Positions 52,131 through 61,913 of a stretch of 64,000 bases of DNA are shown one piece after another. How positions within the stretch are numbered: the first letter of the stretch is position 1; each line of letters opens with the position of its first letter. The notes below the pieces were generated by a model that worked only from the letters and a program-made list of their open reading frames with translations, ran no database searches and was not told the DNA's origin. The translations under genes and the position numbers were made by a program. The DNA is from Synechococcus sp. BO 8801 (GTDB lineage Bacteria > Cyanobacteriota > Cyanobacteriia > PCC-6307 > Cyanobiaceae): positions 101,118-165,117 of the forward strand of contig NZ_NQKY01000006.1 in assembly GCF_002252675.1 (NCBI RefSeq), written 5' to 3'.

Positions 52131-53555
52131 TCAGGATACCGGCAGGAGCCGGTGGGGCAGGACGTCGTAGCGCAGTAGGTCTTCCGGCTGCTCGCGCCGC
52201 TGCACCACGTCCGCCACGCCGTCGTGGACGAGCACCGCCGCCGGCCTGGGGATGCGGTTGTAGTTGGACCCCATTGCCGCGTTGTAGGCGCCGGTGGCGA
52301 ACACGGCGAGCACGTCGCCGGGGCTGGTGAGCGGCAGGCGGACGTCGTGGAGCAGCACGTCGCCGGACTCGCAGTGCTTGCCGGCCACGGTCACCGCCTC
52401 GGTGGCCTCCGCCAGCGGGCGGTCGGCGAGAGCGGCCGTGTACAGCGACTGGTAGGTGATCGGCCGGGGGTTGTCGCTCATTCCCCCATCCACCGAGATG
52501 TAGGTGCGCAGGCCGGGGATCTCCTTGCGGCTGCCCAGCGTGTAGAGCGTCATCCCCGCCGTCGCCACCAGGGACCGGCCGGGTTCGCACAGCAGCCGTG
52601 GCAGCGCCAGCTGGCGCTGGCCGCAGGCCTCGGCCACCGCCGTGGCCACCACCCGCACCCACTCCTGGATGCTCGGCGGGTCATCGGAGCCCACGTAGCG
52701 GATGCCGAGGCCACCGCCGACGTTGAGGTCGCCGCAGGGGTGGCCCAGGGAGCGGGCCAGGCCGAGGGCCTCGGCCATCACCCCGGCCAGGTCGCGGTGG
52801 GGTTCGAGTTCGAAGATCTGGGAGCCGATGTGGGCGTGCAGGCCATCCACCCGGGCCCAGGGGCAGGCGGCCAGGTGCCGCAGCACCGCCTCCAGCTGGT
52901 CGGGGTCGAAGCCGAACTTGCTGTCGAGGTGGCCGGTGCGGATGTACTCGTGGGTGTGGCACTCGATGCCCGGGGTGAACCGCACCAGCACCCGCACCGG
53001 CGCGGGGCGTCCGGCCGCCAGGGTGGCGAGCAGGGTGATGTCGTTCCAGTTGTCGAGGATCACCGTCACCCCCCGGTCGACGGCGAGCTGGAGCTCCTCG
53101 GCCGATTTGTTGTTGCCGTGGAAGACGATCCGCTCGGCGGGCATGCCGCCCTGCAGGCCGGTGAGCAGCTCGCCGGCCGAGACGGCATCGAGGCCGAGAC
53201 CCTCGGAGGCCACCAGGGCCGTGATGGCGAGGGAACTGTTGGCCTTGGAGGCGTAAAGGGCCAGGGCCTCGCCGGGGTAGTGGGCGGCCAGGGCCTCCCG
53301 GTAGGCCCGGCAGGTGGTCCGCAGGGTGGCCTCGTCGAGCACGTAGAGCGGCGTGCCGTAGGTGCGGGCCAGGTCGCTCAGCAGGCAGCCCCCCACCTCC
53401 AGGCGACCCAGGGCGTCGAGGCGGGCGGTGAGCGGGGCCAGGTTGCGGTTGGGGCTGAGCGGATCGCCGCCGTGCTCAAAGGGCCCCCCGGGGGCGATCG
53501 GCGCCGCGGGGACGGGAGCGACCGGATCGGTCGCCGGGGAGGCGCTGGTCACCAT
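52131..53555 (-). CDS. lysA: Diaminopimelate decarboxylase
   Basis: 474 residues from ATG 53,555 (MVTSASPATDPV); the earlier ATG at 53,639 would cross the divergent rimI gene. PLP-binding Lys in LALYASKANSSLAI, then RFTPGIECHTHEYIRTG, HAHIGSQIFE, LNVGGGLGIRY, CEPGRSLVATAG and the Cys-x-x-x-D loop HCESGDVLLHD are all present. Last step of lysine synthesis. First gene of the operon toward bioB. Confidence 0.95.
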   Translation of the reverse strand: MVTSASPATDPVAPVPAAPIAPGGPFEHGGDPLSPNRNLAPLTARLDALGRLEVGGCLLSDLARTYGTPLYVLDEATLRTTCRAYREALAAHYPGEALALYASKANSSLAITALVASEGLGLDAVSAGELLTGLQGGMPAERIVFHGNNKSAEELQLAVDRGVTVILDNWNDITLLATLAAGRPAPVRVLVRFTPGIECHTHEYIRTGHLDSKFGFDPDQLEAVLRHLAACPWARVDGLHAHIGSQIFELEPHRDLAGVMAEALGLARSLGHPCGDLNVGGGLGIRYVGSDDPPSIQEWVRVVATAVAEACGQRQLALPRLLCEPGRSLVATAGMTLYTLGSRKEIPGLRTYISVDGGMSDNPRPITYQSLYTAALADRPLAEATEAVTVAGKHCESGDVLLHDVRLPLTSPGDVLAVFATGAYNAAMGSNYNRIPRPAAVLVHDGVADVVQRREQPEDLLRYDVLPHRLLPVS

Positions 53556-53617
53556 GGCGGCCTGTGCGGGGAGGGGGTCAGGATGTCCGATCGTAAGGAT
53601 GTTCGTGTCCAACGGCC

Positions 53618-54094
53618 GTGCCGGCACCACCTCCGCCACCGCTGCCCGCCCCGACCCTGTGCCCGCTGGTCCCGGCCGATTCCGTGGACTGCCTGGCCCT
53701 CGACCGGGCCGCCCTCGGCGGCCTCTGGAACCTGGAGCAGTGGCAGCGGGAGCTGGAGGAGGAGGGCCGGCCGGGCCTTGGGCTGCGCAGGGGCCCCGAG
53801 CTGCTGGCCATGGCCAGTGGCTGGCTCGTGGTCGACGAGCTCCACATCACCCTGGTGGCGGTGGCCCCGGACCAGCGCCGTCGGGGGCTGGGGCGCCGGG
53901 TGCTGCAGGAACTGATGGCCACCGGCCGCGCACGCGGTGCCACCCGCGCCACCCTGGAGGTGGCGGCCGGAAACGGGCCTGGGATCGCGCTGTACGGGGC
54001 CCTGGGGTTCCGCACCGCCGGCATCCGTCATGGTTACTACCGCAATGGAGAGGATGCCCTGATCCAATGGGTCAACCTGACAATGTGCTCCTGA
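53618..54094 (+). CDS. rimI: Ribosomal-protein-alanine N-acetyltransferase
   Basis: 158 residues. GNAT fold with ITLVAVAPDQRRRGLGRRVLQEL (acetyl-CoA loop) and LEVAAGNGPGIALYGALGFRTAGIRHGYY (RimI signature with N and Y). Divergent from lysA with 62 bases between starts, and 186 bases upstream of clpC on the same strand. The Pro-rich first 15 residues may be untranslated if an internal start is used. Confidence 0.88.
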   Translation: MPAPPPPPLPAPTLCPLVPADSVDCLALDRAALGGLWNLEQWQRELEEEGRPGLGLRRGPELLAMASGWLVVDELHITLVAVAPDQRRRGLGRRVLQELMATGRARGATRATLEVAAGNGPGIALYGALGFRTAGIRHGYYRNGEDALIQWVNLTMCS

Positions 54095-54280
54095 CAATGT
54101 GACAGGGGTGTGGATAACCGTAGATTGCTATACCTATTTCTGCTGATTCCTGGCGTTTCGTTTGTGTTCTGGTCCGTCTGAGCGCCTGCGGCACATGGGT
54201 TTCGCCTGAGAGTGCTCCCCAGCTCCCACAGGGCCCTTCAATCCTGATAGGTTGGATCCACTTGCATCAGGTCCCGCCCC

Positions 54281-56830
54281 ATGTTCGAGCGGTTTACCGA
54301 GAAGGCCATCAAGGTGATCATGCTGGCCCAGGAAGAGGCCCGCCGCCTCGGCCACAACTTCGTCGGCACCGAGCAGATCCTGCTGGGCCTGATCGGCGAG
54401 GGCACCGGTGTCGCCGCCAAGGTCCTCAAGTCGATGGGGGTCAACCTGAAGGACGCCCGGGTCGAGGTCGAGAAGATCATCGGCCGCGGCTCCGGCTTCG
54501 TCGCCGTCGAGATCCCCTTCACCCCCCGGGCCAAGCGGGTGCTGGAGCTCTCCCTGGAGGAGGCCCGCCAGCTGGGGCACAACTACATCGGCACCGAGCA
54601 CCTGCTGCTGGGCCTGATCCGCGAGGGCGAGGGCGTGGCGGTCCGGGTGCTCGAAAACCTCGGCGTCGACCTGGCCAAGGTCCGCACCCAGGTGATCCGC
54701 ATGCTGGGCGAGACGGCCGAAGTGGCCTCCGGCAGCTCGGGCAAGGGCTCCACCAAGACCCCCACCCTCGATGAGTTCGGCAGCAACCTCACCCAGCTGG
54801 CGGCCGAGTCCAAGCTCGACCCCGTCGTGGGCCGCCAGAACGAGATCGACCGGGTGATCCAGATCCTCGGCCGCCGCACCAAGAACAACCCCGTGCTGAT
54901 CGGTGAGCCGGGCGTCGGCAAGACCGCCATCGCCGAGGGCCTCGCTCAGCGCATCACCCAGGGCGAGATCCCCGACATCCTCGAGGACAAGCGCGTCCTC
55001 ACCCTTGACATCGGCCTGCTGGTGGCCGGCACCAAGTACCGGGGTGAGTTCGAGGAACGGCTCAAGAAGATCATGGAGGAGATCCGCTCCGCCGGGAACG
55101 TGATCCTGGTGATCGACGAGGTCCACACCCTGATCGGCGCCGGTGCCGCAGAAGGCGCCATCGACGCCGCCAACATCCTCAAGCCGGCCCTGGCCCGGGG
55201 CGAACTGCAGTGCATCGGCGCCACCACCCTCGATGAATACCGCAAGCACATCGAGCGCGATGCGGCCCTGGAGCGCCGCTTCCAGCCGGTGATGGTGGGC
55301 GAGCCCTCCGTCGTTGACACGATCGAGATCCTCAAGGGGCTGCGCGAGCGCTACGAGCAGCACCACCGCCTCAAGATCAGCGATGAGGCCCTCGTCGCCG
55401 CCGCCACCCTGGGCGACCGCTACATCAGCGACCGCTTCCTGCCCGACAAGGCCATCGACCTGATCGACGAGGCCGGCAGCCGCGTGCGCCTGCTCAACTC
55501 CAAGCTGCCGCCGGCGGCCAAGGAGGTCGACAAGCAGCTGCGCGGCGTCCAGAAGGAGAAGGAGGACGCCGTCCGCCAGCAGGACTTCACCAAGGCCGGT
55601 GAACTGCGTGACAAGGAGGTGGAGCTGCGCGACCAGATCCGCACGATCCTCCAGGCCCGTCGCGACGACGAACCCGCCGGCACCTCCGGCGAGACCGACA
55701 CCCCGGCCCTGCTGGGTGGCCCCGTTACCGACGACGCCAGCGAGGAAAGCCGCTCGCCCCTGGTCACCGAGGAGGACATCGCCCAGATCGTCGCCTCCTG
55801 GACCGGCGTGCCCGTCCAGAAGCTGACCGAGAGCGAGTCGGTGAAGCTGCTGAACATGGAGGAGACCCTCCACCAGCGCCTCATCGGCCAGGACGAGGCC
55901 GTCAAGGCCGTGTCCCGGGCCATCCGCCGGGCGCGGGTCGGCCTCAAGAACCCCAACCGCCCCATCGCCAGCTTCATCTTCTCCGGCCCCACCGGCGTCG
56001 GCAAGACGGAACTCACCAAGGCTCTCGCCGCCTATTTCTTCGGCAGCGAGGACGCCATGATCCGGCTCGACATGAGCGAGTTCATGGAGCGCCACACCGT
56101 CAGCAAGCTGATCGGTTCGCCTCCGGGCTACGTGGGCTTCAACGAGGGCGGCCAGCTCACCGAGGCCGTGCGCCGTCGTCCCTACACCGTCGTGCTGTTC
56201 GACGAGATCGAGAAGGCCCACCCCGATGTCTTCAACCTGCTGCTGCAGCTGCTGGAGGACGGCCGGCTCACCGATTCCAAGGGCCGCACGGTCGACTTCA
56301 AGAACACCCTGATCATCATGACCTCGAACATCGGTTCGAAGGTGATCGAGAAGGGCGGTGGCGGCCTCGGCTTCGAGTTCGGCGGCGGCGACGTGGAGGA
56401 AACCCAGTACAACCGCATCCGCTCCCTGGTCAACGAGGAGCTCAAGCAGTACTTCCGCCCCGAATTCCTCAACCGTCTCGACGAGATCATCGTCTTCCGC
56501 CAGCTCACCCGCGACGAGGTGAAGCTGATCGCCGAGATCATGCTGCGGGAGGTCTTCGCCCGCATGCAGGACAAGGGCATCGGCATGTCCGTCACCGAGG
56601 CCTTCAAGGAGCGCCTCGTGGAGGAGGGCTACAACCCCAGCTACGGCGCCCGTCCCCTGCGCCGTGCCGTGATGCGCCTGCTCGAGGATTCGCTGGCGGA
56701 GGAATTCCTCTCCGGCCGGATCGGAGAGGGCGATGCCTGCCTGGTGGATGTCGACGACGACAAGCAGGTGGTGATCCGCAAGCAGACCATCACCCCGCCG
56801 CTGCCGGAGCTGGCCAGCGCCAGCGCCTGA
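54281..56830 (+). CDS. clpC: ATP-dependent Clp protease ATPase subunit ClpC
   Basis: 849 residues, full length. Two Clp N repeats (residues about 1-140: [19 protein letters not shown], then [19 protein letters not shown]), first AAA+ with [18 protein letters not shown] and [15 protein letters not shown], a UVR/middle region ([20 protein letters not shown]), second AAA+ with [17 protein letters not shown] and [15 protein letters not shown], and the C-terminal [13 protein letters not shown]. It unfolds substrates for ClpP and is essential in cyanobacteria. Highly expressed-type codon use. Confidence 0.97.
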   Translation: MFERFTEKAIKVIMLAQEEARRLGHNFVGTEQILLGLIGEGTGVAAKVLKSMGVNLKDARVEVEKIIGRGSGFVAVEIPFTPRAKRVLELSLEEARQLGHNYIGTEHLLLGLIREGEGVAVRVLENLGVDLAKVRTQVIRMLGETAEVASGSSGKGSTKTPTLDEFGSNLTQLAAESKLDPVVGRQNEIDRVIQILGRRTKNNPVLIGEPGVGKTAIAEGLAQRITQGEIPDILEDKRVLTLDIGLLVAGTKYRGEFEERLKKIMEEIRSAGNVILVIDEVHTLIGAGAAEGAIDAANILKPALARGELQCIGATTLDEYRKHIERDAALERRFQPVMVGEPSVVDTIEILKGLRERYEQHHRLKISDEALVAAATLGDRYISDRFLPDKAIDLIDEAGSRVRLLNSKLPPAAKEVDKQLRGVQKEKEDAVRQQDFTKAGELRDKEVELRDQIRTILQARRDDEPAGTSGETDTPALLGGPVTDDASEESRSPLVTEEDIAQIVASWTGVPVQKLTESESVKLLNMEETLHQRLIGQDEAVKAVSRAIRRARVGLKNPNRPIASFIFSGPTGVGKTELTKALAAYFFGSEDAMIRLDMSEFMERHTVSKLIGSPPGYVGFNEGGQLTEAVRRRPYTVVLFDEIEKAHPDVFNLLLQLLEDGRLTDSKGRTVDFKNTLIIMTSNIGSKVIEKGGGGLGFEFGGGDVEETQYNRIRSLVNEELKQYFRPEFLNRLDEIIVFRQLTRDEVKLIAEIMLREVFARMQDKGIGMSVTEAFKERLVEEGYNPSYGARPLRRAVMRLLEDSLAEEFLSGRIGEGDACLVDVDDDKQVVIRKQTITPPLPELASASA

Positions 56831-56884
56831 TCGATCGCGACCCGGATCGGCCGACTTCTACATTTCATCCATGAGATGGCGGCC

Positions 56885-57988
56885 ATGACGGATCCCCTGC
56901 AGACCCAGGCCATCGCCCCGGCGGCGGTGCTCCGTGGGGAGGGTGCCTGGCTGCAGGCCCTTCCCCGCATCGTCGCCCTGGGCCGCAGCCCCCTGCTGCT
57001 CGGCCGCAGTGCCTCCACCTTCGGGCTGCGCCAGCAGCTGGCGGTCGATCTGGAGCAGGCCGGTGCCCGCCCCGTGGCCAGCCAGGGTCTGCGCGACTGC
57101 TGCGACGACGACCTCGGGCCCCTGGCCCTGGACGCCGCCGCCGCCGGCTGTGATGCAGTGATCGCTGCCGGTGGCGGCAAGGTGCTGGATGCGGGCAAGC
57201 TGCTGGCCCAGCGGCTCGGCCTGCCCTGCATCACGGTGCCCACCAGCGCCGCCACCTGCGCCGGTTGGACGGCCCTGGCCAACCTCTACACCCCCGAGGG
57301 GGCCTTCCTGGGCGATGTCGCCCTCGACCGCTGCCCGGACCTGCTCGTCTTCGACCACGCCCTGGTGCGGCAGGCGCCGGCCCGCACCCTGGCCAGCGGC
57401 ATCGCCGATGCGGTGGCCAAGTGGTACGAGGCCTCGGTGAGCAGCGGGGCCAGCGGCGATGGGCTGGTGCAGCAGGCGGTGCAGATGGCCCGCCTGCTGC
57501 GGGATCTGCTGCTGCTGGAGGGGGAAGCCGCCCTGGCCGACCCCCATGGGGAGGCCTGGGTGCGGGTGGCCGAGGGCTGTGCCCTCACCGCCGGTCTGAT
57601 CGGCGGCATCGGTGGTGCCCGCTGCCGCACGGTGGCCGCCCATGCCGTCCATAACGGACTCACCCAGCTCGCCGCCACCCACGGCTGCCTGCACGGCGAG
57701 AAGGTGGGCTTCGGGGTGCTGGTGCAGCTGTGGCTGGAGGAGCAGCTGGCGGGCAACCGCCTGGCGGCCCAGGCCCGCCGCCAGCTGCTGCCTTTCTTCC
57801 GCACGCTGGGGCTGCCCACCGATCTCGAGGCCCTGGGGCTGGCCGGCGCCAGCCTCGACCAGCTCCGCCAGGTCTGTCGCTTTGCCTGCCGGGAGGGCTC
57901 CGACCTGCACCGGCTGCCCTTCGCGGTCGCCCCCGAGGATCTGCTCGCCGCCATGGTGGGCGCCACCGCCGAGCGGCAGCAGGCGTGA
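56885..57988 (+). CDS. Glycerol-dehydrogenase-like iron-containing alcohol dehydrogenase
   Basis: 367 residues from ATG 56,885. AVIAAGGGKVLDAGKLLAQRL (NAD site), VPTSAATCAGWTAL, LASGIADAVAKWYEA (metal Asp), AAHAVHNGLTQLA and LHGEKVGFGVLVQL (metal His residues) match GldA-type enzymes. Substrate may be glycerol, or another polyol in cyanobacteria. The stop overlaps the GTG of the hydrolase gene (GTGA). Confidence 0.85.
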   Translation: MTDPLQTQAIAPAAVLRGEGAWLQALPRIVALGRSPLLLGRSASTFGLRQQLAVDLEQAGARPVASQGLRDCCDDDLGPLALDAAAAGCDAVIAAGGGKVLDAGKLLAQRLGLPCITVPTSAATCAGWTALANLYTPEGAFLGDVALDRCPDLLVFDHALVRQAPARTLASGIADAVAKWYEASVSSGASGDGLVQQAVQMARLLRDLLLLEGEAALADPHGEAWVRVAEGCALTAGLIGGIGGARCRTVAAHAVHNGLTQLAATHGCLHGEKVGFGVLVQLWLEEQLAGNRLAAQARRQLLPFFRTLGLPTDLEALGLAGASLDQLRQVCRFACREGSDLHRLPFAVAPEDLLAAMVGATAERQQA

Positions 57989-58899
57989 CGGACGGCCCCT
58001 CCAGCGGCCGCGACCTGGTCACGGCCGCCACCGCGTCGCTGCTCGATCCCCTGGGCCGCGACCTGGCCGCCCAGGTGCAGTGGTGGGAGCTGCCACAGCA
58101 CCCCGGGCAGTGGCCCGTGGCCGTGCTGGGGGAGGGACCGCCCCTGCTGCTCCTGCATGGCTTTGACAGCTCCTTCCTGGAGTTCCGCCGCCTGGCCCCC
58201 CTGCTGGCCCAGCGGCACCGGCTGCTGATCCCGGACCTGCACGGTTTCGGCTTCTGTCCCAGGCCCGCGGAGCGCGCCTACACGCCCCAGGCCGTGCTGG
58301 CCCACCTCGATGCGCTGCTTGAGGCGCTGGAGCAGCGGGAGCCCGCGGGCGGGTGCAGGCTGGGCCTGATCGGCGCCTCGATGGGTGGTGCGGTGGCCGT
58401 GGCCCTGGCCCGGCGCCATCCCGACCGCTTCGAGCGCCTGCTGCTGCTGGCCCCGGCCGGTCTCACCGGCCGGCCCATGCCCCTGCCGCCCCTGCTGGAC
58501 GGGCTGGGGGTGCGCTTCCTGGCCCTGCCCTCGGTGCGCAAAGGCCTCTGCCGCAGCGCCTTCGCCGACCCCGACCGGGATGTGGGTCCGGCGGAGCTGG
58601 AGATCGCCTCGCTGCACCTGAAGTCGCCGGGCTGGGCCGGCGCCCTGGGCCGTTTCGCCCGCAGCGGCGGCTTCGCCGGCTGCGGCGACCCCCTGCCCCC
58701 CCAGCCCCTGGCGGTGCTCTGGGGCGCCGACGACCGGATCCTGCGGGCTCCGCAGAAGCGCGCCGCCCAGGCCCTGCTGGGCCCCCGCATCACCGAGCTG
58801 GCGGCCTGCGGCCACCTGCCCCACATCGACCAGCCCGAGCAGGTCGCCGCCGCCTGGCTGGGCGCCCCCTGCGCCCCCATCCCCACCCACCACCCATGA
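57985..58899 (+). CDS. Alpha/beta-fold hydrolase
   Basis: 304 residues from a GTG that overlaps the upstream stop. LLLLHGFDSSFLEFRRLAPLL (oxyanion region), LIGASMGGAVAVALARRHP (nucleophile Ser), AVLWGADDRILRAP (Asp) and ELAACGHLPHIDQPEQV (His) form a complete triad. Longer upstream frames overlap gldA and are rejected. Substrate unknown; may be an ester or lipid. Confidence 0.88.
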   Translation: MTDGPSSGRDLVTAATASLLDPLGRDLAAQVQWWELPQHPGQWPVAVLGEGPPLLLLHGFDSSFLEFRRLAPLLAQRHRLLIPDLHGFGFCPRPAERAYTPQAVLAHLDALLEALEQREPAGGCRLGLIGASMGGAVAVALARRHPDRFERLLLLAPAGLTGRPMPLPPLLDGLGVRFLALPSVRKGLCRSAFADPDRDVGPAELEIASLHLKSPGWAGALGRFARSGGFAGCGDPLPPQPLAVLWGADDRILRAPQKRAAQALLGPRITELAACGHLPHIDQPEQVAAAWLGAPCAPIPTHHP

Positions 58900-59369
58900 C
58901 CCCCGCCTTCCGCCTCTGCCTGCCGCGTCTTCTCGCCGGCCTGCTGCTCGTGCTGCTGCTCGGGGTCCCCGCCCTGGCGCTTCCCGGCCGGGCCGAGGCC
59001 TCCCTGCTGCACCTGGAGGGACCGGTGCCGGAGGATCTCGGCGTGCACGGCGGCTCCCTCTCCCCCTGTGCGGCGCCAGCCCACTGCGCCCGGGCTGACT
59101 GGCCGATCACCGATCCGGAAGCGGCCCTGAGCGCGTTGGTGCCGATCCTGGAAACCACCGAGGGGGTGCGGATCCTCGAGCGGGACGGCCGCTACCTGCA
59201 CGCCACCGCCACCAGCCGGTTGTTCGGCTTCGTCGACGACCTCGAGTTGTACGCCCAGCCCGCCGCCGGCATCCTGCAGGCTCGCTCCATCTCCCGGCTG
59301 GGGGATTCGGACCTGGGCGTCAACGGCCGCCGGCTGGCGGCCCTGCGGCAGGAACTGCCTGGCAGCTGA
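58896..59369 (+). CDS. DUF1499 exported protein
   Basis: 157 residues from ATG 58,896 overlapping the hydrolase stop (ATGA). Signal peptide LLAGLLLVLLLGVPALALPGRAEA, then the DUF1499 core: SPCAAPAHCARADWPITD, DGRYLHATATSRLFGFVDDLELY, LQARSISRLGDSDLGVNGRRL. A thylakoid-lumen or periplasmic role is likely. Its last 50 bases overlap the converging FAD gene. Confidence 0.88.
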   Translation: MTPAFRLCLPRLLAGLLLVLLLGVPALALPGRAEASLLHLEGPVPEDLGVHGGSLSPCAAPAHCARADWPITDPEAALSALVPILETTEGVRILERDGRYLHATATSRLFGFVDDLELYAQPAAGILQARSISRLGDSDLGVNGRRLAALRQELPGS

Positions 59370-60864
59370 AGCTCTCGATGGCGCCGCGGCGGTGCAGAAA
59401 GCGGGGCTGGGCCGGATCCTCGAGGCTCCACCACCAGATTCCGTCGGTGTAGCTGGGCGGACCGGCGTTGTTGGTGCGCGGCAGCTGCAGCCGCAGGTCG
59501 CGCCACTCCAGCAGCACCGTGGCGCCGGGCACCGTGCCGGCGGCGGTGTTGGGGATCCCCGGCGCATCCACCGCCCCGTTGTCGCTGGTCGCCAGCAGCA
59601 GGTCGCCGTCGCAGCGGTAGGGGACGGCCGTGGCCGCCGCCGCCGTCGCCGGGCTTCCCAGGGCGAGGCAGAGCAGCAGCACCAGGGCCAGCAGCCGGCC
59701 CGTCAGGGACTGGGCACTGCGCAGGGCCCCCTCGATCCGGCCGAAGCCCGGCCCCGCGATGAAGTCGCCGCAGAAGGCCACCCGGCTGCGGGGGCAGACC
59801 GTGGCGGCGGCCGGCAGGCCGGGGGCCGTGGGGAAGGCGGCCCCCCAGCGCATCAGCTGACGTCGCTCCACCCCCGCCAGCGCCTCGCCGCCGCCGTGCC
59901 GTTCCCCCAGCCAGGGGGCCAGGGCCGCCGCGACGGCCGCCTCCAGCGCGGTGATCGCTGCAGCGTCATCGGGCTCCTCCTCCAGAACCCCATGGGCCAC
60001 GACGGCGCAGCGGCCATCGGCCAGGGGCTGGATCGACAGCCGCCGTAGCCCCCAGCGCCGCTGGGCGGGGCCGTCCAAGCCCAGCAGCCGGAAGGGCAGG
60101 GCCAGCCAGCGGGCCGCCGCGGCGGGCTCGATCGTCAGCATCAGGTTGGTGCGCACGTCCATCTCCATGCTGGCGAGGGCCGCCAGGGCGGCCTCCAGCT
60201 CGGCGTCGCCAAGGCCCTGCGACGCCTGCAGCAGCGGCACCTGCGGCCAGTCGAACCGCTCAAGGGCCCGGGGATGGGCCAGCAGGGTGCCGGTCAGCAC
60301 CAGCCAGTCGGCCTCCCCCAGCACCGCCCCGGTGGCATCGGCCAGGCGCCAGCCCCCTCCGGGCCGGGCCTCCAGGTGGCGCACCAGGGTGCCGTAGCGG
60401 CCATCGAGGCTCCCCGCCGGTCCCTGGGCCTCCGCCAGGGCCAGCAGCCCCCGGGCGAGGTCGTCCATGCCCTGGCGGCCCCGGTAGAGGCGGCCGCGCA
60501 GCAGGGGATCCCCATCGGCCGGCCCCAGGTTCCCTGCGCTGTCCAGCACGGCCGCCGGCTCCCGCCAGGGCTCGATCCAGCCCCCCGCGAGCAGGGGCGC
60601 CACCAGCTCCGGTTCGGGGCCCTCGAGCAGGTTGACCAGGGGTGCCCCGTGGTCGATCTGCCAGCCGGGGTCGTGGCGGGAGCGGCGGGTGGCGGCCCGG
60701 CCACCGGGACCCCGACCCGCCTCCCAGAGCACGATCGACCCTCCCCAGCCGCCCCGGCGCAGCCCCGCGGCCAGGGCGCAGCCGGCCACCCCGGCACCGA
60801 TCACCGCCAGCGAGGGCGCCGGTCGCCCCTGGGGCTGGCCAGACTCGGCGCTGGATCCAGCCAT
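59320..60864 (-). CDS. Renalase-like FAD oxidoreductase fused in frame to a secreted-type domain
   Basis: 514 residues. N part: [20 protein letters not shown] (FAD dinucleotide site), LWEAGRGPGGRAATRRS, FCGDFIAGPGFGRIEGALRSA, a complete picocyanobacterial renalase-like enzyme. Without a stop the frame then runs through LLALVLLLCLALGSPATAAAA, a signal-peptide-like segment, into about 110 residues beginning AVPYRCDGDLLLATSDNG that resemble small exported Cys-containing proteins. Either a stop codon has been lost between two genes or an internal GTG starts a second protein. Start ATG 60,864 is 12 bases from the divergent gene. Confidence 0.75.
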   Translation of the reverse strand: MAGSSAESGQPQGRPAPSLAVIGAGVAGCALAAGLRRGGWGGSIVLWEAGRGPGGRAATRRSRHDPGWQIDHGAPLVNLLEGPEPELVAPLLAGGWIEPWREPAAVLDSAGNLGPADGDPLLRGRLYRGRQGMDDLARGLLALAEAQGPAGSLDGRYGTLVRHLEARPGGGWRLADATGAVLGEADWLVLTGTLLAHPRALERFDWPQVPLLQASQGLGDAELEAALAALASMEMDVRTNLMLTIEPAAAARWLALPFRLLGLDGPAQRRWGLRRLSIQPLADGRCAVVAHGVLEEEPDDAAAITALEAAVAAALAPWLGERHGGGEALAGVERRQLMRWGAAFPTAPGLPAAATVCPRSRVAFCGDFIAGPGFGRIEGALRSAQSLTGRLLALVLLLCLALGSPATAAAATAVPYRCDGDLLLATSDNGAVDAPGIPNTAAGTVPGATVLLEWRDLRLQLPRTNNAGPPSYTDGIWWWSLEDPAQPRFLHRRGAIESFSCQAVPAAGPPAGGR

Positions 60865-60876
60865 GGAGCGACCCCG

Positions 60877-61182
60877 ATGACGCCTGACGACAAAGCCATC
60901 CTGGCGGCGTCCGCCCCCTGGCTGGGGGCCCTGCTCAACGTCGTGCCCGGCCTGGGCACCGGCTACATCTACCAGCGCCGCTGGCGTGCCTACTGGATCA
61001 CCACGGCCCTGGCCACGGGCTGGTTCCTGCTGGGGGCGGTGCTGGGGGGCGCCGGCACCGTGGCGGACCCGTCGACCGCCGATCCCACCGACCAGCTGAT
61101 CGGCCTGGGGGGGCTGCTGCTGCTGGCGGCGGTCACGGCCGCCGAGGCCTTCCGCGCCGCCCGCCAGGCCCGGACGGAGTGA
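60877..61182 (+). CDS. Small membrane protein, 101 aa
   Basis: MTPDDKAILAASAPWLGALL, NVVPGLGTGYIYQRRWRAYW and two further hydrophobic segments (ITTALATGWFLLGAVLGG; LIGLGGLLLLAAVTAAEAF). The GLGxxYxxRRW loop is conserved-looking in cyanobacterial small membrane proteins. Divergent from the FAD gene by 12 bases. Function unknown. Confidence 0.75.
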   Translation: MTPDDKAILAASAPWLGALLNVVPGLGTGYIYQRRWRAYWITTALATGWFLLGAVLGGAGTVADPSTADPTDQLIGLGGLLLLAAVTAAEAFRAARQARTE

Positions 61183-61213
61183 GAATCTGGGGAGCCCTGT
61201 CCCCTGGTGGCGG

Positions 61214-61906
61214 ATGAGCGAGACCCCGGACGGCGAGCGACCCAGCGAGCGCCCCAGCGAGGAGATGGCGCCCGAAGCCTCCGAGACCACCGGCGGCCCG
61301 GTGATGGGCCTGCTGGCCCGGGGGCTGGAGCTGTGGCTGCGCCAGCAGTGCGACGCCATCGAACGGCTGGAGATCCGCCTGGAGGGCTCCGGGCTGCGGC
61401 TGCTGCGGGGGCGGCTCGACGGCGTGCGGCTGCGGGCCCGGCGGGTGGTCTACCAGGCGATGGAGATCGAGGAGGTGGAGCTGCGCTGCGATGGCATCCA
61501 GGTGCGCATGGGTTCCCTGGTGCGCAACCAGGCGGTGAAGCTGGAGTCGCCCTTCCGCATCCAGGGACAGGTGAGCTTCAGCGGCGATGGGCTGAGCCGC
61601 TCCCTGAGCACCCCGGCCTGGCGCAGCCTCGGCGACGGCCTGGCCGACGACCTGCTGGGCCTCACCCCCCTGGCGGGGCTGCGCATCCGGGAGGACCGGC
61701 TGCTGCTGCGGGCCTTCGCCAGCGGCGACCGGGAGCCGGTGGAGCGGGAGGTGGCGGTGCGGGCCGATAGCGGCACCGTGGAACTGCGCTGCGCCGAGGG
61801 CACCCCCCACGCCCGGCTGCCGATGGATCCCAACATCCGCATCGAGCGGGCCGAGCTCGGCGCCGGACTGCTTCACCTGGAGGGGGAGGCGCGGGTCTCT
61901 CCCTGA
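61214..61906 (+). CDS. DUF2993 protein
   Basis: 230 residues. From about residue 30 GLLARGLELWLRQQCDAIERLEIRLEGSGLRLLRGRLDGVRL is the opening of DUF2993 (LmeA-like) domains, a TULIP-type lipid-binding fold, followed by alternating strands (VSFSGDGLSRSL, VRADSGTVELRCAEG). The first 30 residues are hydrophilic. A lipid or envelope function is possible. Follows the small membrane protein by 31 bases. Confidence 0.85.
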   Translation: MSETPDGERPSERPSEEMAPEASETTGGPVMGLLARGLELWLRQQCDAIERLEIRLEGSGLRLLRGRLDGVRLRARRVVYQAMEIEEVELRCDGIQVRMGSLVRNQAVKLESPFRIQGQVSFSGDGLSRSLSTPAWRSLGDGLADDLLGLTPLAGLRIREDRLLLRAFASGDREPVEREVAVRADSGTVELRCAEGTPHARLPMDPNIRIERAELGAGLLHLEGEARVSP

Positions 61907-61913
61907 GGGGCCC

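Noticed and set aside
52131..53639. The longer lysA start at 53,639
   Set aside because: It would overlap the divergent rimI start; the ATG at 53,555 gives the usual length.
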